NCBI RefSeq assembly: GCF_001940245.1
Contig: NZ_MJIG01000001.1
Span: 62,001 to 126,000, forward strand
Source of the DNA: Anaerostipes sp. 992a
GTDB lineage: Bacteria; Bacillota; Clostridia; Lachnospirales; Lachnospiraceae
DNA: 64,000 nt
Reading direction: 5' to 3'
Below, piece after piece: positions 35,109-45,428 of this stretch. Made by a program: the position numbers and the translations under genes. Below the pieces are notes generated by a model. The model worked only from the letters and a program-made list of their open reading frames with translations, was not told the DNA's origin and searched no databases. Each line of letters opens with the position of its first letter. Position 1 is the first letter of the stretch.

Positions 35109-35399
35109 ATGGCAGAAGGAAATCATTCACATAACCATGTTCATACGAATACCAAAGCAGTATTGAACAGACTTTCCAGAACCATTGGACATTTGGAGGC
35201 TGTAAAAAGAATGGTGGAGGACGGTAGAGATTGTAGCGAAGTATTGATCCAACTCTCAGCCGTTAAATCCGCAATTAATAATACAGGAAAGGTGATTTTA
35301 AAAGATCATATCGAGCATTGTATTGTTCATGCGGTGGAAGAAAAGGATTTTGAAGCCATTGAACAGCTTAATAAAGCCATTGATCAGTTTATGAAATAG
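35109..35399 (+). CDS. Metal-sensing repressor, CsoR/RcnR family
   Basis: A 96-residue all-helical repressor (DUF156). ATG 35109 fits AAGGAGA upstream. The metal-site pattern is Cys42 (RDCSEVL), His67 and Cys71 (KDHIEHC), the C-H-C set of CsoR, plus an N-terminal His run (H6, H8, H10, H12). RcnR would have His at the Cys71 position. Cu(I)-type CsoR and the cyanobacterial Ni sensor InrS both use C-H-C; InrS also uses an N-terminal His. Placement between lar genes and urease favours a nickel-related role, which is inference. It ends before a terminator. Confidence 0.85.
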   Translation: MAEGNHSHNHVHTNTKAVLNRLSRTIGHLEAVKRMVEDGRDCSEVLIQLSAVKSAINNTGKVILKDHIEHCIVHAVEEKDFEAIEQLNKAIDQFMK

Positions 35400-35427
35400 A
35401 ACAGGAATTAGTAAGATTCTTGAATGC

Positions 35428-35471
35428 AAAGGGTACAAAGACGTACAAGAGATGTCTTTGTATCCTTTTTT
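35428..35471 (+). terminator. Terminator between the metal sensor and ureA
   Basis: AAAGGGTACAAAGAC (35428-35442) pairs with GTCTTTGTATCCTTT (35454-35468), then T residues. Only 51 bases remain to ureA, with no clear promoter in them, so the hairpin may be a regulated terminator in front of the urease operon. Confidence 0.82.
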
Positions 35472-35522
35472 GGTTCTGGGAAAAAATTTATGTACAGAAG
35501 AAAGAACAAAGGAGAGTTTTAT

Positions 35523-35825
35523 ATGAGATTAAATCCCAAAGAACAAGAAAAATTAATGCTTCATATGGCAGGAGAACTTGCCAAACAGAGAAAGCAGAGA
35601 GGAGTAAAGCTTAATTATGTAGAATCTGTGGCATACATTAGCTCTGAGTTATTAGAGTATGCGAGAGATGGAAAAGATGTAGTGGAATTGATGCAGTTAG
35701 GGAAAAAGCTGTTGACAAAGGAAGATGTGATGGAAGGCGTTGCAGATATGGTGCATGAAGTGCAGGTAGAGGCTACGTTTCCAGATGGAACCAAACTGGT
35801 AACCGTTCATAATCCAATTCAATAG
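35523..35825 (+). CDS. ureA: Urease gamma subunit
   Basis: A 100-residue UreA of exact family length, starting [20 protein letters not shown] at ATG 35523 (AAAGGAGAG upstream; longer in-frame starts run into the terminator hairpin). It contains the conserved [11 protein letters not shown] and [20 protein letters not shown]. UreA packs with UreB and UreC into the (abg)3 urease core that hydrolyses urea to ammonia and carbamate. First gene of ureABCEFGD. Confidence 0.97.
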   Translation: MRLNPKEQEKLMLHMAGELAKQRKQRGVKLNYVESVAYISSELLEYARDGKDVVELMQLGKKLLTKEDVMEGVADMVHEVQVEATFPDGTKLVTVHNPIQ

Positions 35826-35838
35826 GAGGGAAAGTAGT

Positions 35839-36222
35839 ATGAAAATTGGTGAAATCATAGCAGCAGATCGCGAAATCATATTAAATGAAGGAAAGAATAC
35901 GGTTACACTGACCGTTGCTAATATAGGGGATCGTCCAGTTCAGGTAGGCTCGCATTTTCATTTTTTTGAGGTTAATAGATGCCTGAGATTTGATAGAGAA
36001 CAGGCATATGGTTACCATCTGGATATTCCTTCTGGAACCTCTGTACGATTTGAGCCAGGGGAAGAAAAAGAGGTTCAACTAACGCAGTTAGGAGGTACCA
36101 AACGAGTTTTTGGTCTAAATGATCTGACTTGTGCACAGGTTTCGGATGCAACAAAGAAAACATCCATGGACAGAGCAAGACAACGGGGCTTTGTGGAAGA
36201 TACAGCTAAGGAGGAAATGTAA
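35839..36222 (+). CDS. ureB: Urease beta subunit
   Basis: A 127-residue UreB with the signatures [15 protein letters not shown] (about 33-47), [19 protein letters not shown] and a [14 protein letters not shown]-terminal region. It is structural and contains no metal. Starts 13 bases after ureA, behind GGAGGGAA, and ends 2 bases before ureC. Slightly longer at the C-terminus than the roughly 105-residue Klebsiella protein. Confidence 0.97.
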   Translation: MKIGEIIAADREIILNEGKNTVTLTVANIGDRPVQVGSHFHFFEVNRCLRFDREQAYGYHLDIPSGTSVRFEPGEEKEVQLTQLGGTKRVFGLNDLTCAQVSDATKKTSMDRARQRGFVEDTAKEEM

Positions 36223-36224
36223 AA

Positions 36225-37946
36225 ATGAGCATAAAGATTTCAGGGGATAAATATGCAATGATGTATGGGCCGACGGTAGGAGACAAGGTCAGACTTGCAG
36301 ATACCGAACTGATGATTGAAGTGGAAAAAGATTATACCACTTATGGAGATGAAATGAAATTTGGTGGCGGGAAGACCATTCGTGATGGTATGGGTCAATC
36401 GGTCAAGACGACAAGTGCAGATGGGGATCTGGATCTGGTCATTACCAATGCGCTGATCCTGGATTATACAGGAATCATCAAAGCGGATATAGGGATTAAG
36501 GATGGAAAGATCAAAGGGATAGGAAAAGCAGGTAACCCAAGTATTATGGATGGAGTAACGAAAGGAATGATAGTTGGAGCATCTACAGAAGCTCTGGCAG
36601 GTGAAAACCTGATTGTAACAGCTGGTGGAATTGATACTCATATTCACTTCATTTGTCCACAGCAGATCAACTGTGCTTTATATTCTGGTGTGACCACTAT
36701 GATAGGAGGAGGAACGGGACCTGCAGATGGAACCAATGCGACAACCTGTACGCCGGGACCATGGAATATGGAGATGATGTTAAAAGCAGCAGAAGAGTAT
36801 CCTATGAATCTAGGTTTCCTTGGAAAAGGAAATTGTTCTGATGAAAAAGCATTGGCAGAACAGGTAAAAGCAGGGGCCATTGGTCTGAAGATTCATGAAG
36901 ACTGGGGAGCGACACCAGCAGCTATTGATCACTGTTTAAATGTGGCTGATGATTATGATGTACAGGTAGCAATCCATACGGATACTCTGAATGAAGGAGG
37001 TTGTGTGGAAGATACCATCGATGCGATCGGAGGAAGAACCATTCATACATATCATACCGAAGGAGCTGGCGGAGGGCATGCACCAGATATTATCAAGGCT
37101 GCCGCTACTTCAAATATTCTTCCATCTTCTACGAATCCCACAATGCCATTTACAGTAAATACCTTAGATGAGCACATGGATATGTTAATGGTCTGTCATC
37201 ATCTGGATAATAAGATTCCAGAGGATGTGGCATTTGCAGATTCCCGTATCCGCCCCGAAACCATTGCAGCAGAAGATGTTCTTCATGATATGGGCGTATT
37301 CAGTATGATGAGCTCCGATTCTCAGGCTATGGGACGAATTGGAGAAGTGATTACCCGTACATGGCAGACTGCTTCGAAAATGAAGGAGGAACGGGGACCG
37401 CTTCCAGAAGATGAAGGTCATGGAAATGATAATTTTCGTGCAAAACGATATATTGCTAAATATACCATTAACCCTGCCATTACTCATGGAATTTCCCAAT
37501 ATGTGGGTTCTGTGGAAGAAGGAAAAATCGCTGATCTTGTGTTATGGAATCCGGCATTCTTTGGAGTAAAACCAGATATGGTCATCAAAGGTGGAATGAT
37601 CATCGCATCCAAGATGGGAGATGCCAATGCTTCCATTCCAACAACTCAGCCGGTCGTTTACCAGCCAATGTTTGCCGCTCATGGAAAGGCCAAATATGCT
37701 TCCTGCCTCACATTTGTGTCAAAAGCAGCTATGGAAGAAAATGTGAAAGCAGCATATGGTCTGGAAAAGACAGTCGTGCCAGTAGAAAATTGCAGAAATA
37801 TTAGTAAAAAAGATATGGTATATAACAATAAGACTCCAGAAATTACAGTAGATCCAGAAACCTATGAAGTGAAGGCAGATGGGGAGAGCATTACTTCCAA
37901 ACCAGCAAAAAAACTCCCATTAACTCAGCTTTATAGTTTATTCTAA
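36225..37946 (+). CDS. ureC: Urease alpha (catalytic) subunit
   Basis: A 573-residue UreC with all catalytic residues: Ni ligands His139 and His141 (DTHIHF), the carbamylated Lys222 (GLKIHEDWG), His251 ([11 protein letters not shown]), His277 ([15 protein letters not shown]) and Asp365 ([10 protein letters not shown]); flap Cys324-His325 (MVCHH). It is therefore expected to be active and nickel-dependent. It supplies ammonia (and buffering) from host urea in the gut. Start ATG 36225 after AAGGAGGAAA. Confidence 0.98.
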   Translation: MSIKISGDKYAMMYGPTVGDKVRLADTELMIEVEKDYTTYGDEMKFGGGKTIRDGMGQSVKTTSADGDLDLVITNALILDYTGIIKADIGIKDGKIKGIGKAGNPSIMDGVTKGMIVGASTEALAGENLIVTAGGIDTHIHFICPQQINCALYSGVTTMIGGGTGPADGTNATTCTPGPWNMEMMLKAAEEYPMNLGFLGKGNCSDEKALAEQVKAGAIGLKIHEDWGATPAAIDHCLNVADDYDVQVAIHTDTLNEGGCVEDTIDAIGGRTIHTYHTEGAGGGHAPDIIKAAATSNILPSSTNPTMPFTVNTLDEHMDMLMVCHHLDNKIPEDVAFADSRIRPETIAAEDVLHDMGVFSMMSSDSQAMGRIGEVITRTWQTASKMKEERGPLPEDEGHGNDNFRAKRYIAKYTINPAITHGISQYVGSVEEGKIADLVLWNPAFFGVKPDMVIKGGMIIASKMGDANASIPTTQPVVYQPMFAAHGKAKYASCLTFVSKAAMEENVKAAYGLEKTVVPVENCRNISKKDMVYNNKTPEITVDPETYEVKADGESITSKPAKKLPLTQLYSLF

Positions 37947-37985
37947 AAAAATCAGGAAAATAAAACAGGGAAGGTGGAAGGAATT

Positions 37986-38465
37986 ATGCTTTGTGAAAAA
38001 ATATTAGGACACATATCCGATCCTAAGTTTGCTGGGAAGAAGATAGATTATGTTGAAATCGAATGGCATGAGGCTTTTAAAAAGTTGCATAAAAAAGAAA
38101 CAAGAGATGGAGAAGCCATCGGCATTCGCATGGATCATCATATACTGACTCGTGGGCTAAAAGATGGAGATGTGCTTTATGCTGACGAAGAAAAAGTAGT
38201 TGTAGTAGAAATCCCTGCCTGCGAAGTAATTATCATTCAGGTAGATGAGCATCACCCTAAAATGCGTGAAAAGGTATGCTATGAGATTGGCAATAAGCAT
38301 GCCACACTGTTTTGGGGAGAGGAAGAGGGTACTTTTATCACTCCGTATAACGAACCAACGTTGGTCATGCTTCAGAAAATCCACGGAGTTACTGCATGGA
38401 GGGACGTTATAAAGTTAAATTTTGAGAATAGTATTTCTTCTTCCATCAATAACCATCACCATTAA
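37986..38465 (+). CDS. ureE: Urease accessory nickel chaperone UreE
   Basis: A 159-residue UreE. ATG 37986 (MLCEKILGHI) is chosen over an upstream GTG lying on the ribosome site. Peptide-binding N-domain, then the metal-binding C-domain with VDEHHPKMREKVCYEIGNKH (about 92-110), whose His at the conserved GNxH position binds Ni; the tail ends in three His (NNHHH) rather than a long His run. It delivers Ni to UreG. Operon position 4. Confidence 0.93.
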   Translation: MLCEKILGHISDPKFAGKKIDYVEIEWHEAFKKLHKKETRDGEAIGIRMDHHILTRGLKDGDVLYADEEKVVVVEIPACEVIIIQVDEHHPKMREKVCYEIGNKHATLFWGEEEGTFITPYNEPTLVMLQKIHGVTAWRDVIKLNFENSISSSINNHHH

Positions 38466-38476
38466 GGAGAAGATTT

Positions 38477-39178
38477 ATGAGCGAACAGGAAACGATACAG
38501 ACATTTTTTTTGCTGCAGGTCAATGATGCCCTTTTTCCCATAGGCGGATATTCCCATTCTTATGGACTGGAAACTTATATTCAGCAGGAGCTGGTGTCAA
38601 ATGATAAAGAAGCAGAAACCTATATCAAAAGCAGATTGGCGGTCAATATGAAATATGGGGATCTTCTTATGGTAAGACTTGCCTATGAGGCAACATGTAA
38701 TCACGATGTAGATAGATTAATGGAACTGGAGGAAATGGCAGAAGCAGCAAAGATTCCCAAAGAAATCCGCAATGCAGCAAAAAAGCTGGGAGCACGTTTT
38801 GTAAAAACAACCAAGGGACTGTCTGTTTCTTATCAATGGGATATTTATGAAAGGTATGTAGAGATGAGAAATGGAAAAACAACAAGTCATAGTTGCGCTT
38901 ATGGTGTCTTTTGTGCATCCATAGGAATTTCTCTGAATGAAACGTTAAAACATTATCTCTATGCCCAGACATCTGCCATGGTGACCAATTGTGTCAAGAG
39001 TATCCCACTGAGCCAATCTGTGGGACAGCAGATTCTGGCATCTTGCTACCCGCTGATGGATAAGATTGTAAAAGAAATGGACCAGATTCCAGAAGAAATG
39101 CTTTATGCATCTACCCCTGGATTTGATCTACGCTCCATTCAGCATGAGCATCTTTATTCCCGTATTTATATGTCATAG
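38477..39178 (+). CDS. ureF: Urease accessory protein UreF
   Basis: A 233-residue all-helical protein with the family start [21 protein letters not shown] (about 12-32) and the conserved [12 protein letters not shown] region. UreF dimers bridge UreD and UreG in the urease activation complex and act as a fidelity/GTPase regulator. Starts 11 bases after ureE with AAGGAGAAG. Confidence 0.95.
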   Translation: MSEQETIQTFFLLQVNDALFPIGGYSHSYGLETYIQQELVSNDKEAETYIKSRLAVNMKYGDLLMVRLAYEATCNHDVDRLMELEEMAEAAKIPKEIRNAAKKLGARFVKTTKGLSVSYQWDIYERYVEMRNGKTTSHSCAYGVFCASIGISLNETLKHYLYAQTSAMVTNCVKSIPLSQSVGQQILASCYPLMDKIVKEMDQIPEEMLYASTPGFDLRSIQHEHLYSRIYMS

Positions 39179-39192
39179 AAGGAGAACATACA

Positions 39193-39801
39193 ATGAGCTA
39201 TACAAAAATCGGAGTTGCAGGTCCGGTAGGATCTGGAAAAACGGCATTAATTGAGATACTGACCAGAAAACTGGCAGAAGAATACAGCATTGGCGTAATT
39301 ACCAATGATATTTATACACAGGAGGATGCAGAATTTTTATGTAAGAACAGCGTTCTTCCGAGAGAGAGGATCATCGGAGTAGAGACTGGGGGTTGTCCAC
39401 ACACAGCCATTCGAGAGGATGCTTCTATGAATTTAGAGGCCATTGAGGAAATGGAAGAACAGTTTCCAGATATTGAACTGCTTTTTATTGAGAGTGGTGG
39501 CGATAATCTGTCTGCCACCTTTAGCCCTGAATTGGTAGATGCCACCATTTTTGTGATTGATGTGGCAGAAGGCGATAAAATTCCAAGAAAAGGCGGACCT
39601 GGAATTACCCGATCTGATCTTCTGGTGATTAATAAGATCGATCTGGCTCCTTATGTAGGAGCAGATCTTGGGGTCATGGAAAGAGATTCAAAAAAAATGC
39701 GTGGAAAACGGCCATTTATCTTTACCAATATTCGTGGGGAAGAAGGCATCGATGCAGTGGTAAAATGGCTGAGAGAAGATGTGTTAATGGAAGGAATGTA
39801 G
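39193..39801 (+). CDS. ureG: Urease accessory GTPase UreG
   Basis: A 202-residue SIMIBI GTPase: P-loop [12 protein letters not shown] (about 10-21), the CPH nickel-binding motif in [15 protein letters not shown] (about 68-82), [17 protein letters not shown] and the NKID guanine motif. It couples GTP hydrolysis to Ni delivery into UreC. Operon position 6, 14 bases after ureF. Confidence 0.97.
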   Translation: MSYTKIGVAGPVGSGKTALIEILTRKLAEEYSIGVITNDIYTQEDAEFLCKNSVLPRERIIGVETGGCPHTAIREDASMNLEAIEEMEEQFPDIELLFIESGGDNLSATFSPELVDATIFVIDVAEGDKIPRKGGPGITRSDLLVINKIDLAPYVGADLGVMERDSKKMRGKRPFIFTNIRGEEGIDAVVKWLREDVLMEGM

Positions 39802-39804
39802 AAA

Positions 39805-40590
39805 ATGGAAAATCCGTTTGGACGTGTTTCCCAACTGAATCTTAAGACAGAAGAAAGAGATGGGAAAACGATTTTAGAAGATGTATATTTTACAGCTCCA
39901 TTTAAGGTCATGAATCCCTTCGTAAAAAAAGATGGATCGATTCAGATTATGATGATGTCTGCTTCTGCAGGAATCATGGAAGGAGATCGGCAGGAATTTC
40001 ATTTTCATATTGGAGAAGGTTCTAAGATGGAATTTCTCTCCCAGTCCTTTGATAAAATTCATAAGATGAAAGAAGGAGAAGCTCGTCGTTATACAAAGGC
40101 AGTTGTGGAAAAGAATGGACACTTCTTATTTCATCCACAGCCGACGATTCCATTCAAAGCTTCTGCTTATGAAAATACAATGGATATTTATCTAGCGGAT
40201 TCCTCTGCAGTCTTTACCATGCAAGAAATCCTCTCCTGTGGCCGTGCCGCAAGGGGAGAACGATTTCAATATCGAAAATATGATTCTCTGGTCAATATTT
40301 ATAAGAACGATAAACTCATTTACCGGGATAATACCCGTTATCGCCCGGATGAGATGAATCTGGAGGCGATTGGGATGTACGAAGGTTATACCCATATGGC
40401 CAATTTGGTTTTGTGCAACCAGAAAAAGGGTAGGGACTGGATGGATCGGGTGTGGAAATACTTAGATTCCAGAGAAGAGGAAGCAGGTGGAGTCACAGCA
40501 CTGGATGAGGATGTGGTAGTCATCAGAATATTAGGTCATCAAGCGCAAAAGCTGCAAAATATATGCAATGATTTATTAAAATTGGCGTAG
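39805..40590 (+). CDS. ureD: Urease accessory protein UreD (UreH)
   Basis: A 261-residue UreD: ITAGIMEGDR-like MSASAGIMEGDRQEFHFHI (about 51-69), FHPQPTIPFKASAYEN and SCGRAARGERFQYRKYDS are the family blocks. It forms the beta-helical scaffold and Ni tunnel between UreG/UreF and apo-urease. Starts 3 bases after ureG and closes the ureABCEFGD operon; no clear T-tailed terminator follows. Confidence 0.94.
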   Translation: MENPFGRVSQLNLKTEERDGKTILEDVYFTAPFKVMNPFVKKDGSIQIMMMSASAGIMEGDRQEFHFHIGEGSKMEFLSQSFDKIHKMKEGEARRYTKAVVEKNGHFLFHPQPTIPFKASAYENTMDIYLADSSAVFTMQEILSCGRAARGERFQYRKYDSLVNIYKNDKLIYRDNTRYRPDEMNLEAIGMYEGYTHMANLVLCNQKKGRDWMDRVWKYLDSREEEAGGVTALDEDVVVIRILGHQAQKLQNICNDLLKLA

Positions 40591-40729
40591 TAGGTTCCTC
40601 TTTTCTAATCTGGCACTATAATTTTATTAAAAACTGGCTGTTTTAAATAAGCCAATTCTCTGCTACATTAAAACACAACAAACACTGCAGTATGTTTTAA
40701 TAAGAATATGAGAAGAGAGGTTTATGATA

Positions 40730-41254
40730 ATGGAAAAAAAAGATAGAATTCAGTTTTTAACAATTACAGCAATGGGAATTGCCTTAACTTATGTATTTAC
40801 CGCGTTTGTCAACGTAAGACTGCCGATCGCAGCTAATGGGGGATTGATCCATCTTGGTAATGTGGCATTATTTATTCTGGCAATGTTATTTGGTAAGAAG
40901 ACAGGAATGATTGCCGGCGGGATTGGAATGGGACTATTTGACCTGCTATCTGGATGGACTTTATGGGCACCATTTACCTTAATCATTGTAGGAATCATGG
41001 GATATGCAGTAGGAGCAATCTGCGAAAAGCATCCTCAGTACCAGTGGAAATTCGTTGCTATGGCAGTTGCATGTGTAATCAAAATCGTTGGATACTATAT
41101 TGCTGAAGGAATTATTTACGGAAACTGGGTTGCACCAGTAGCCTCCATTCCAGGAAATCTGGTTCAGATCGGAGTAGCAGCAGTCGTTGTGGCAGTAGTC
41201 ATTCGTCCGATTGAACTGGCAGCAAGCAAGATCGGTGTACATCAGTTTGCATAA
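40730..41254 (+). CDS. ECF transporter S component (vitamin/cofactor uptake)
   Basis: A 174-residue protein with six hydrophobic segments and the S-component pattern (LTITAMGIALTYVFTAF; NGGLIHLGNVALFILAMLFG with the helix-1/3 AxxxA-type packing residues). Such substrate-binding subunits use shared EcfAA'T modules encoded elsewhere. ATG 40730 fits the GAGAGG site better than one 6 bases upstream. Substrate unknown: it resembles the riboflavin/HMP/pyridoxine branch (PF07155) more than the CbiM/NikM nickel-cobalt group, so its link to urease may be coincidental. The PLP enzyme downstream makes a B6 vitamer one option. Confidence 0.72.
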   Translation: MEKKDRIQFLTITAMGIALTYVFTAFVNVRLPIAANGGLIHLGNVALFILAMLFGKKTGMIAGGIGMGLFDLLSGWTLWAPFTLIIVGIMGYAVGAICEKHPQYQWKFVAMAVACVIKIVGYYIAEGIIYGNWVAPVASIPGNLVQIGVAAVVVAVVIRPIELAASKIGVHQFA

Positions 41255-41291
41255 TCGCAAAGATATTTTTGCATGAATGGAGGAACGGGCA

Positions 41292-42428
41292 ATGTATAAG
41301 ATTATGACACCAGGACCTGTTCAGGTTCCGGAGAAGGTACGAATGGCAAGAAGTCGTTCGACGACCAATGCAGATTTGGATCCAGTATTTTATGATGAAT
41401 ATAAGGAAATATGTGAGTTGATCAGCCAACAGCTTCATACAAAAAACGAAACTCTTATTTTAAGTGGAGAAGGAATCCTCGGATTAGAAGCTGCCTGTGC
41501 ATCTATGACGGAGCCGGGAGATCGGGTCTTAGTCTTAGACAATGGAATCTATGGAGCAGGATTTGCAGATTTTGTTTCCATGTATGGCGGTCAGCCAGTG
41601 CTTTATACAACAGATTATCTGAATGAGATCAATGTCGAAGAATTAGATGCTTATCTTAAGGAGCATTATGATTTTAAATATGCAACGGTGGTTCATTGTG
41701 ATACCCCAAGCGGGATGTTAAATGACGTGCATCGTATTTGTCCGTTATTAAAATCATATGGAATTTTGACAGTGGTGGATTCTGTATCCGGAATGTTTGG
41801 AAATGAACTGGATGTGGATAAGGCGCAAATAGACCTGTTATGTGGTGGTTCCCAAAAGGCAGTGTCAGCTCCTCCGGGATTGACCTTCGTAACCTTAAGC
41901 GAAGATGCAAAGGCTGCTATGGAAAACAGAAAGACACCAATAGCATCTTTTTATTGTAATCTGACTATCTTTAAGGATTACTATAAAAACCAGTGGTTCC
42001 CATATACTATGCCAATCAGCGATATCTATGGACTGGGAGCGGCGATGGAACTGATTAGAGATGACAAGGATCTCTATGATCGTCATAAAAAGATTGCAAA
42101 AGCTACAAGAGAAGCGGTAAAGGCATCCGGTCTTAAGCTTCATCTTCAAAGTGGATATTCGGATACGGTTACCGTATTCAATGTACCAGAAGGAATTTTG
42201 GCAGATGATATTCTGGACCGTATGCAGAAGGTACACAATATCATGCTGGCAGGATCTTTTGGAGAACTGGAAGGTAAAGTGATTCGTATTGGGCACATGG
42301 GTGCCAGTGCCAATACTCCTGATATGCTGGCAGTGATGGCAGGATTGGATGAAACTCTGAAATATCTTGGCTGGCAGGCAAAGGGAAGTCTATTAGAGCA
42401 ATTTCAGAAATATATGACAAACGAATAA
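41292..42428 (+). CDS. Class V PLP-dependent aminotransferase (alanine-glyoxylate type)
   Basis: A 378-residue aminotransferase; ATG 41292 follows TGGAGGAACG. It starts YKIMTPGPVQVPEKV, typical of the alanine-glyoxylate/serine-pyruvate/ureidoglycine-glyoxylate group. Conserved parts include LSGEGILGLEAACAS (PLP phosphate region), VVDSVSGMFGNEL (Asp binding the pyridine N) and GGSQKAVSAPPG with the Schiff-base Lys at about 194. Neighbouring urease would suit an (S)-ureidoglycine or ureide pathway, but no allantoin genes are visible, so the donor and acceptor remain open. Confidence 0.88.
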   Translation: MYKIMTPGPVQVPEKVRMARSRSTTNADLDPVFYDEYKEICELISQQLHTKNETLILSGEGILGLEAACASMTEPGDRVLVLDNGIYGAGFADFVSMYGGQPVLYTTDYLNEINVEELDAYLKEHYDFKYATVVHCDTPSGMLNDVHRICPLLKSYGILTVVDSVSGMFGNELDVDKAQIDLLCGGSQKAVSAPPGLTFVTLSEDAKAAMENRKTPIASFYCNLTIFKDYYKNQWFPYTMPISDIYGLGAAMELIRDDKDLYDRHKKIAKATREAVKASGLKLHLQSGYSDTVTVFNVPEGILADDILDRMQKVHNIMLAGSFGELEGKVIRIGHMGASANTPDMLAVMAGLDETLKYLGWQAKGSLLEQFQKYMTNE

Positions 42429-42438
42429 AAAGAATCAT

Positions 42439-42472
42439 AAAGTCACAAAGTTTTTTGTGGCTTTATTTTTTA
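42439..42472 (+). terminator. Rho-independent terminator
   Basis: AAAGTCACAAA (42439-42449) pairs with TTTGTGGCTTT (42454-42464), then an A/T-rich T run to 42472. Confidence 0.8.
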
Positions 42473-42542
42473 ATGTTCCCTTGTAAAACTATTTTTCTTC
42501 CCTTATAATAAGAAAATAATAAGACATTAGGAGGAAACTTTC

Positions 42543-44084
42543 GTGCAAAAAGAAATGATTATCGTCCTTGATTTTGGAGGACAATATAACCAGTTAATTG
42601 CAAGACGCGTCAGAGAATGCAATGTTTATGCAGAAGTGCACCCATATACATTGGATTTAGAAAAAATCAAAGCAATGAATCCGAAAGGAATCATTTTTAC
42701 AGGTGGGCCTAATAGCGTATACGATCCAGCTTCACCGGTCTACGATAAAGAAATCTTCAACATTGGAGTGCCAATTCTTGGAATCTGCTATGGTTCTCAG
42801 TTGATAGCACATCTGTTGGGAGGAAAAGTAGAGACAGCTCCAGTTAGCGAATATGGCTATACAGAAACAACAGTAGACTGTTCTTCTCTCTTATTCCAGG
42901 ATGTAGAAGAAAAGACCATCACATGGATGAGTCATACAGACTATATTGCAGAAGTACCAGAAGGATTCGTTCGCAGTGCATACACAGAAGCCTGCTCAAC
43001 TGCAGCCATGGAATGTCCGGAACGTAAGTTATACGCAACCCAGTTCCATCCAGAGGTTATGCATACCAAAGAAGGACAGAAGATGCTTCGCAACTTTGTA
43101 TATGATGTATGTGGATGCAAAGGCGATTGGGAGATGGGATCCTTCGTAGAAGAAACCATCAAATCCATTCGTGAAAAAGTCGGCGATGGAAAAGTACTTT
43201 GTGCTCTTTCCGGCGGGGTTGATTCTTCTGTAGCAGCCGTATTATTATCCAAAGCAATCGGCAAGCAGTTAACCTGCGTATTCGTTGACCATGGCCTTCT
43301 TCGTAAAAACGAAGGAGATGAGGTTGAAGCAGTCTTTGGTCCGGAAGGCCCATATGAACTGAACTTCATTCGTGTCAATGCACAGCAGAGATATTATGAT
43401 AAATTAAAGGGAGTAACAGAACCAGAAGCAAAACGTAAGATTATCGGAGAGGAATTCATCCGTGTATTCGAAGAGGAAGCAAAGAAGATCGGTTCTGTAG
43501 ATTTCCTAGTTCAGGGAACCATTTATCCTGACGTTATCGAAAGTGGTTTAGGAAAATCAGCAGTGATCAAATCCCACCACAACGTAGGAGGACTTCCAGA
43601 CGTAGTTGATTTCAAAGAGATCATCGAACCACTTCGTATGTTATTCAAAGACGAAGTAAGAAAAGCTGGTTTAGAATTAGGTATTCCAGAATACTTAGTC
43701 TACAGACAGCCATTCCCAGGTCCAGGACTTGGAATCCGTATCATCGGTGAAGTAACCGAAGAAAAAGTACGTATCGTACAGGATGCAGACTATATTTATC
43801 GTGAAGAAATCGCAAAAGCAGGCTTAGACAAAGGATTAGGCCAGTACTTTGCAGGTCTTACCAATATGAGATCTGTAGGAGTTATGGGAGACTTTAGAAC
43901 CTATGACTATGCAGTGGCATTAAGAGCAGTCAACACAAGCGACTTCATGACAGCGGAATGTGCAGAAATTCCTTACGAAGTACTGTTTAAAGTAACAACA
44001 AGAATTATTAACGAAGTGAAGGGTGTTAATAGGGTAATGTATGATCTGACCAGTAAACCACCTGGAACGATTGAGTTTGAATAA
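42543..44084 (+). CDS. guaA: GMP synthase (glutamine-hydrolysing)
   Basis: A 513-residue enzyme of normal length converting XMP to GMP. Class I glutaminase domain: [14 protein letters not shown] (Cys82) and [12 protein letters not shown] pyrophosphatase domain: [15 protein letters not shown] (about 220-234); dimerisation tail [19 protein letters not shown]. Start is GTG 42543, eight bases after AGGAGG. The last coding bases and stop (44073-44085) form the left attachment repeat of an integrated element, a known island hotspot; the reading frame is preserved. Confidence 0.97.
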   Translation: MQKEMIIVLDFGGQYNQLIARRVRECNVYAEVHPYTLDLEKIKAMNPKGIIFTGGPNSVYDPASPVYDKEIFNIGVPILGICYGSQLIAHLLGGKVETAPVSEYGYTETTVDCSSLLFQDVEEKTITWMSHTDYIAEVPEGFVRSAYTEACSTAAMECPERKLYATQFHPEVMHTKEGQKMLRNFVYDVCGCKGDWEMGSFVEETIKSIREKVGDGKVLCALSGGVDSSVAAVLLSKAIGKQLTCVFVDHGLLRKNEGDEVEAVFGPEGPYELNFIRVNAQQRYYDKLKGVTEPEAKRKIIGEEFIRVFEEEAKKIGSVDFLVQGTIYPDVIESGLGKSAVIKSHHNVGGLPDVVDFKEIIEPLRMLFKDEVRKAGLELGIPEYLVYRQPFPGPGLGIRIIGEVTEEKVRIVQDADYIYREEIAKAGLDKGLGQYFAGLTNMRSVGVMGDFRTYDYAVALRAVNTSDFMTAECAEIPYEVLFKVTTRIINEVKGVNRVMYDLTSKPPGTIEFE

Positions 44085-44085
44085 A
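44073..44085 (+). repeat. attL-like core, left (in guaA)
   Basis: GAGTTTGAATAAA spanning the last guaA codons and stop. Exact match at 52836-52848. Confidence 0.65.
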
Positions 44086-44091
44086 TTTTTT

Positions 44092-44135
44092 TAGCTCAGA
44101 ATGTTGCAAAATGCAATGTTCTGGGCTATTTTTTT
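44092..44135 (+). terminator. Rho-independent terminator after guaA
   Basis: TAGCTCAGAA (44092-44101) pairs with TTCTGGGCTA (44119-44128), inner TTGCA/TGCAA, then seven T. It lies just inside the element end, so the element appears to bring a terminator for guaA. The stretch 44136-44318 shows nothing else. Confidence 0.85.
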
Positions 44136-44318
44136 ATCTTTTGATACCTTTTGCAAGGAAAAATCGGGGTCTTAAATATCCTAAGAATAAATTTTATTTC
44201 TGTCTCTAGTTTCAATTTTTTCATTTTCTAAAAAATTTTCCAAAGAATTTAGCAATTAGCTTTTTTTTCAACCCAAATACATTGTGACAAAGAAAAATAG
44301 CAGTGTAGGAGGTTGAAA

Positions 44319-44537
44319 ATGGAAAAGACAAATACATTTATGACTGTTGTTGATGTCATGGAATGTCTTGAGGTTTCAGAATCAAAGGCATACAGAATCA
44401 TTCGTTTATTAAACAAGGAATTAAAAGAAAAAGGTTACATTGTGATTCCGGGTAGAGTAAGCAGACAGTATTTTAATGAACGCTTTTATGGGATTACAAA
44501 ACCAGACGAAGAGGTGAGCGATAATGCCGGTCTATAA
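44319..44537 (+). CDS. Excisionase-like helix-turn-helix protein
   Basis: A 72-residue protein. ATG 44319 follows GGAGG by 6 bases. TVVDVMECLEVSESKAYRIIRLLNKELKEKG is split here as TVVDVMECLEVSESKAY and IIRLLNKELK, a short winged HTH as in ICE/Tn916-type Xis or helper proteins that precede the integrase gene. It overlaps the integrase start by 14 bases. It would bend att DNA and steer excision. Monomeric and cytosolic. Confidence 0.7.
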   Translation: MEKTNTFMTVVDVMECLEVSESKAYRIIRLLNKELKEKGYIVIPGRVSRQYFNERFYGITKPDEEVSDNAGL

Positions 44538-45428
44538 AGACATAAAAAAGGAACATGGTATACATCTTTCCATTATGTTGACTGGACAGGAACAAACAGA
44601 AGAAAGTTGAAAAGAGGTTTTTCAACTAAAAGAGAAGCCCAGGAATGGGAGAACAACTTCTTATTAACAAAGGCTTCCAGTATGGATATGACATTCGAAG
44701 ATTTCTTTGAAGTATATAAAGCAGATGTTAAACCAAAATTAAAAGAGAATACTTGGGCATCCAAAGAGTATATTGTGCGGGACAAATTACTTCCATATTT
44801 CGGTAAAGTGAAGATGATAGATGTTCAGGCAAGAGACATTATTAAGTGGCAGAACATGATGAGAAGTTTAAAGGACTCTGCAGGGAATCCATATGCGGTA
44901 ACATACCTTAAAACGATACAGTCTCAATTATCTTGCATTTTTAATCATGCAGTACGGTTTTATGATCTTCCGGCTAATCCAGTCAGAAAGGCAGAATCAC
45001 AGGTGGAAGAAATGCTTTTCTGGACAAAGGAGGAATACTTACAATTCATCCCGACAATGGCAAATAAACCGTATTCCTATATGGCATTTGAGATGTTGTA
45101 CTGGTGTGGAATTCGTCTCGGCGAGTTAAGAGCATTGACACCATCTGATTTCGACTTTGAGAATAAAATAGTTTCTATAACAAAGTCATATCAGAAGATA
45201 AAGGGTAGGGATGTTATTACAAAACCAAAGACGAAGAAGAGTATCAGGGTTGTAATCATGCCCGAAATGGTAGCGCAGGAAATGGAAGATTTTATTAATG
45301 GTTTATATGGGATTGAACCAGATACACGAATTTTCAATATTTCAAAATCTTATTTACATCATGAAATGGATCGTGGAGTAAAAGAGTCGGGAGTAAAGAG
45401 AATTCGAATTCATGATTTGCGACATAGT
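44524..45428 (+). pseudogene. Tyrosine recombinase/integrase, frameshifted and truncated
   Basis: The gene begins ATG 44524 (MPVYKDIKK), then loses frame in a run of six A (about 44546): one more A would restore TWYTSFHYVDWTG leading into KRGFSTKREAQEWENNF. After that the SAM-like core-binding domain and catalytic domain are intact as far as Arg I (CGIRLGELRAL), the Lys region (TKPKTKKSIRVV) and the HxxR box (IHDLRHS, 45411-45428). There the integrase stops and an intron maturase fragment continues in frame. The second His/Trp and the nucleophilic Tyr are missing, so it is inactive. Confidence 0.85.

Noticed and set aside
40730-41254. ECF S component as a nickel transporter for urease
   Set aside because: Size and motifs fit the vitamin S-component branch. 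CbiM/NikM features (conserved N-terminal MHIxxG) are absent.
44136-44318. A tRNA gene as the integration target
   Set aside because: No cloverleaf or GGTTCGA-like loop. The att repeat lies in guaA instead.
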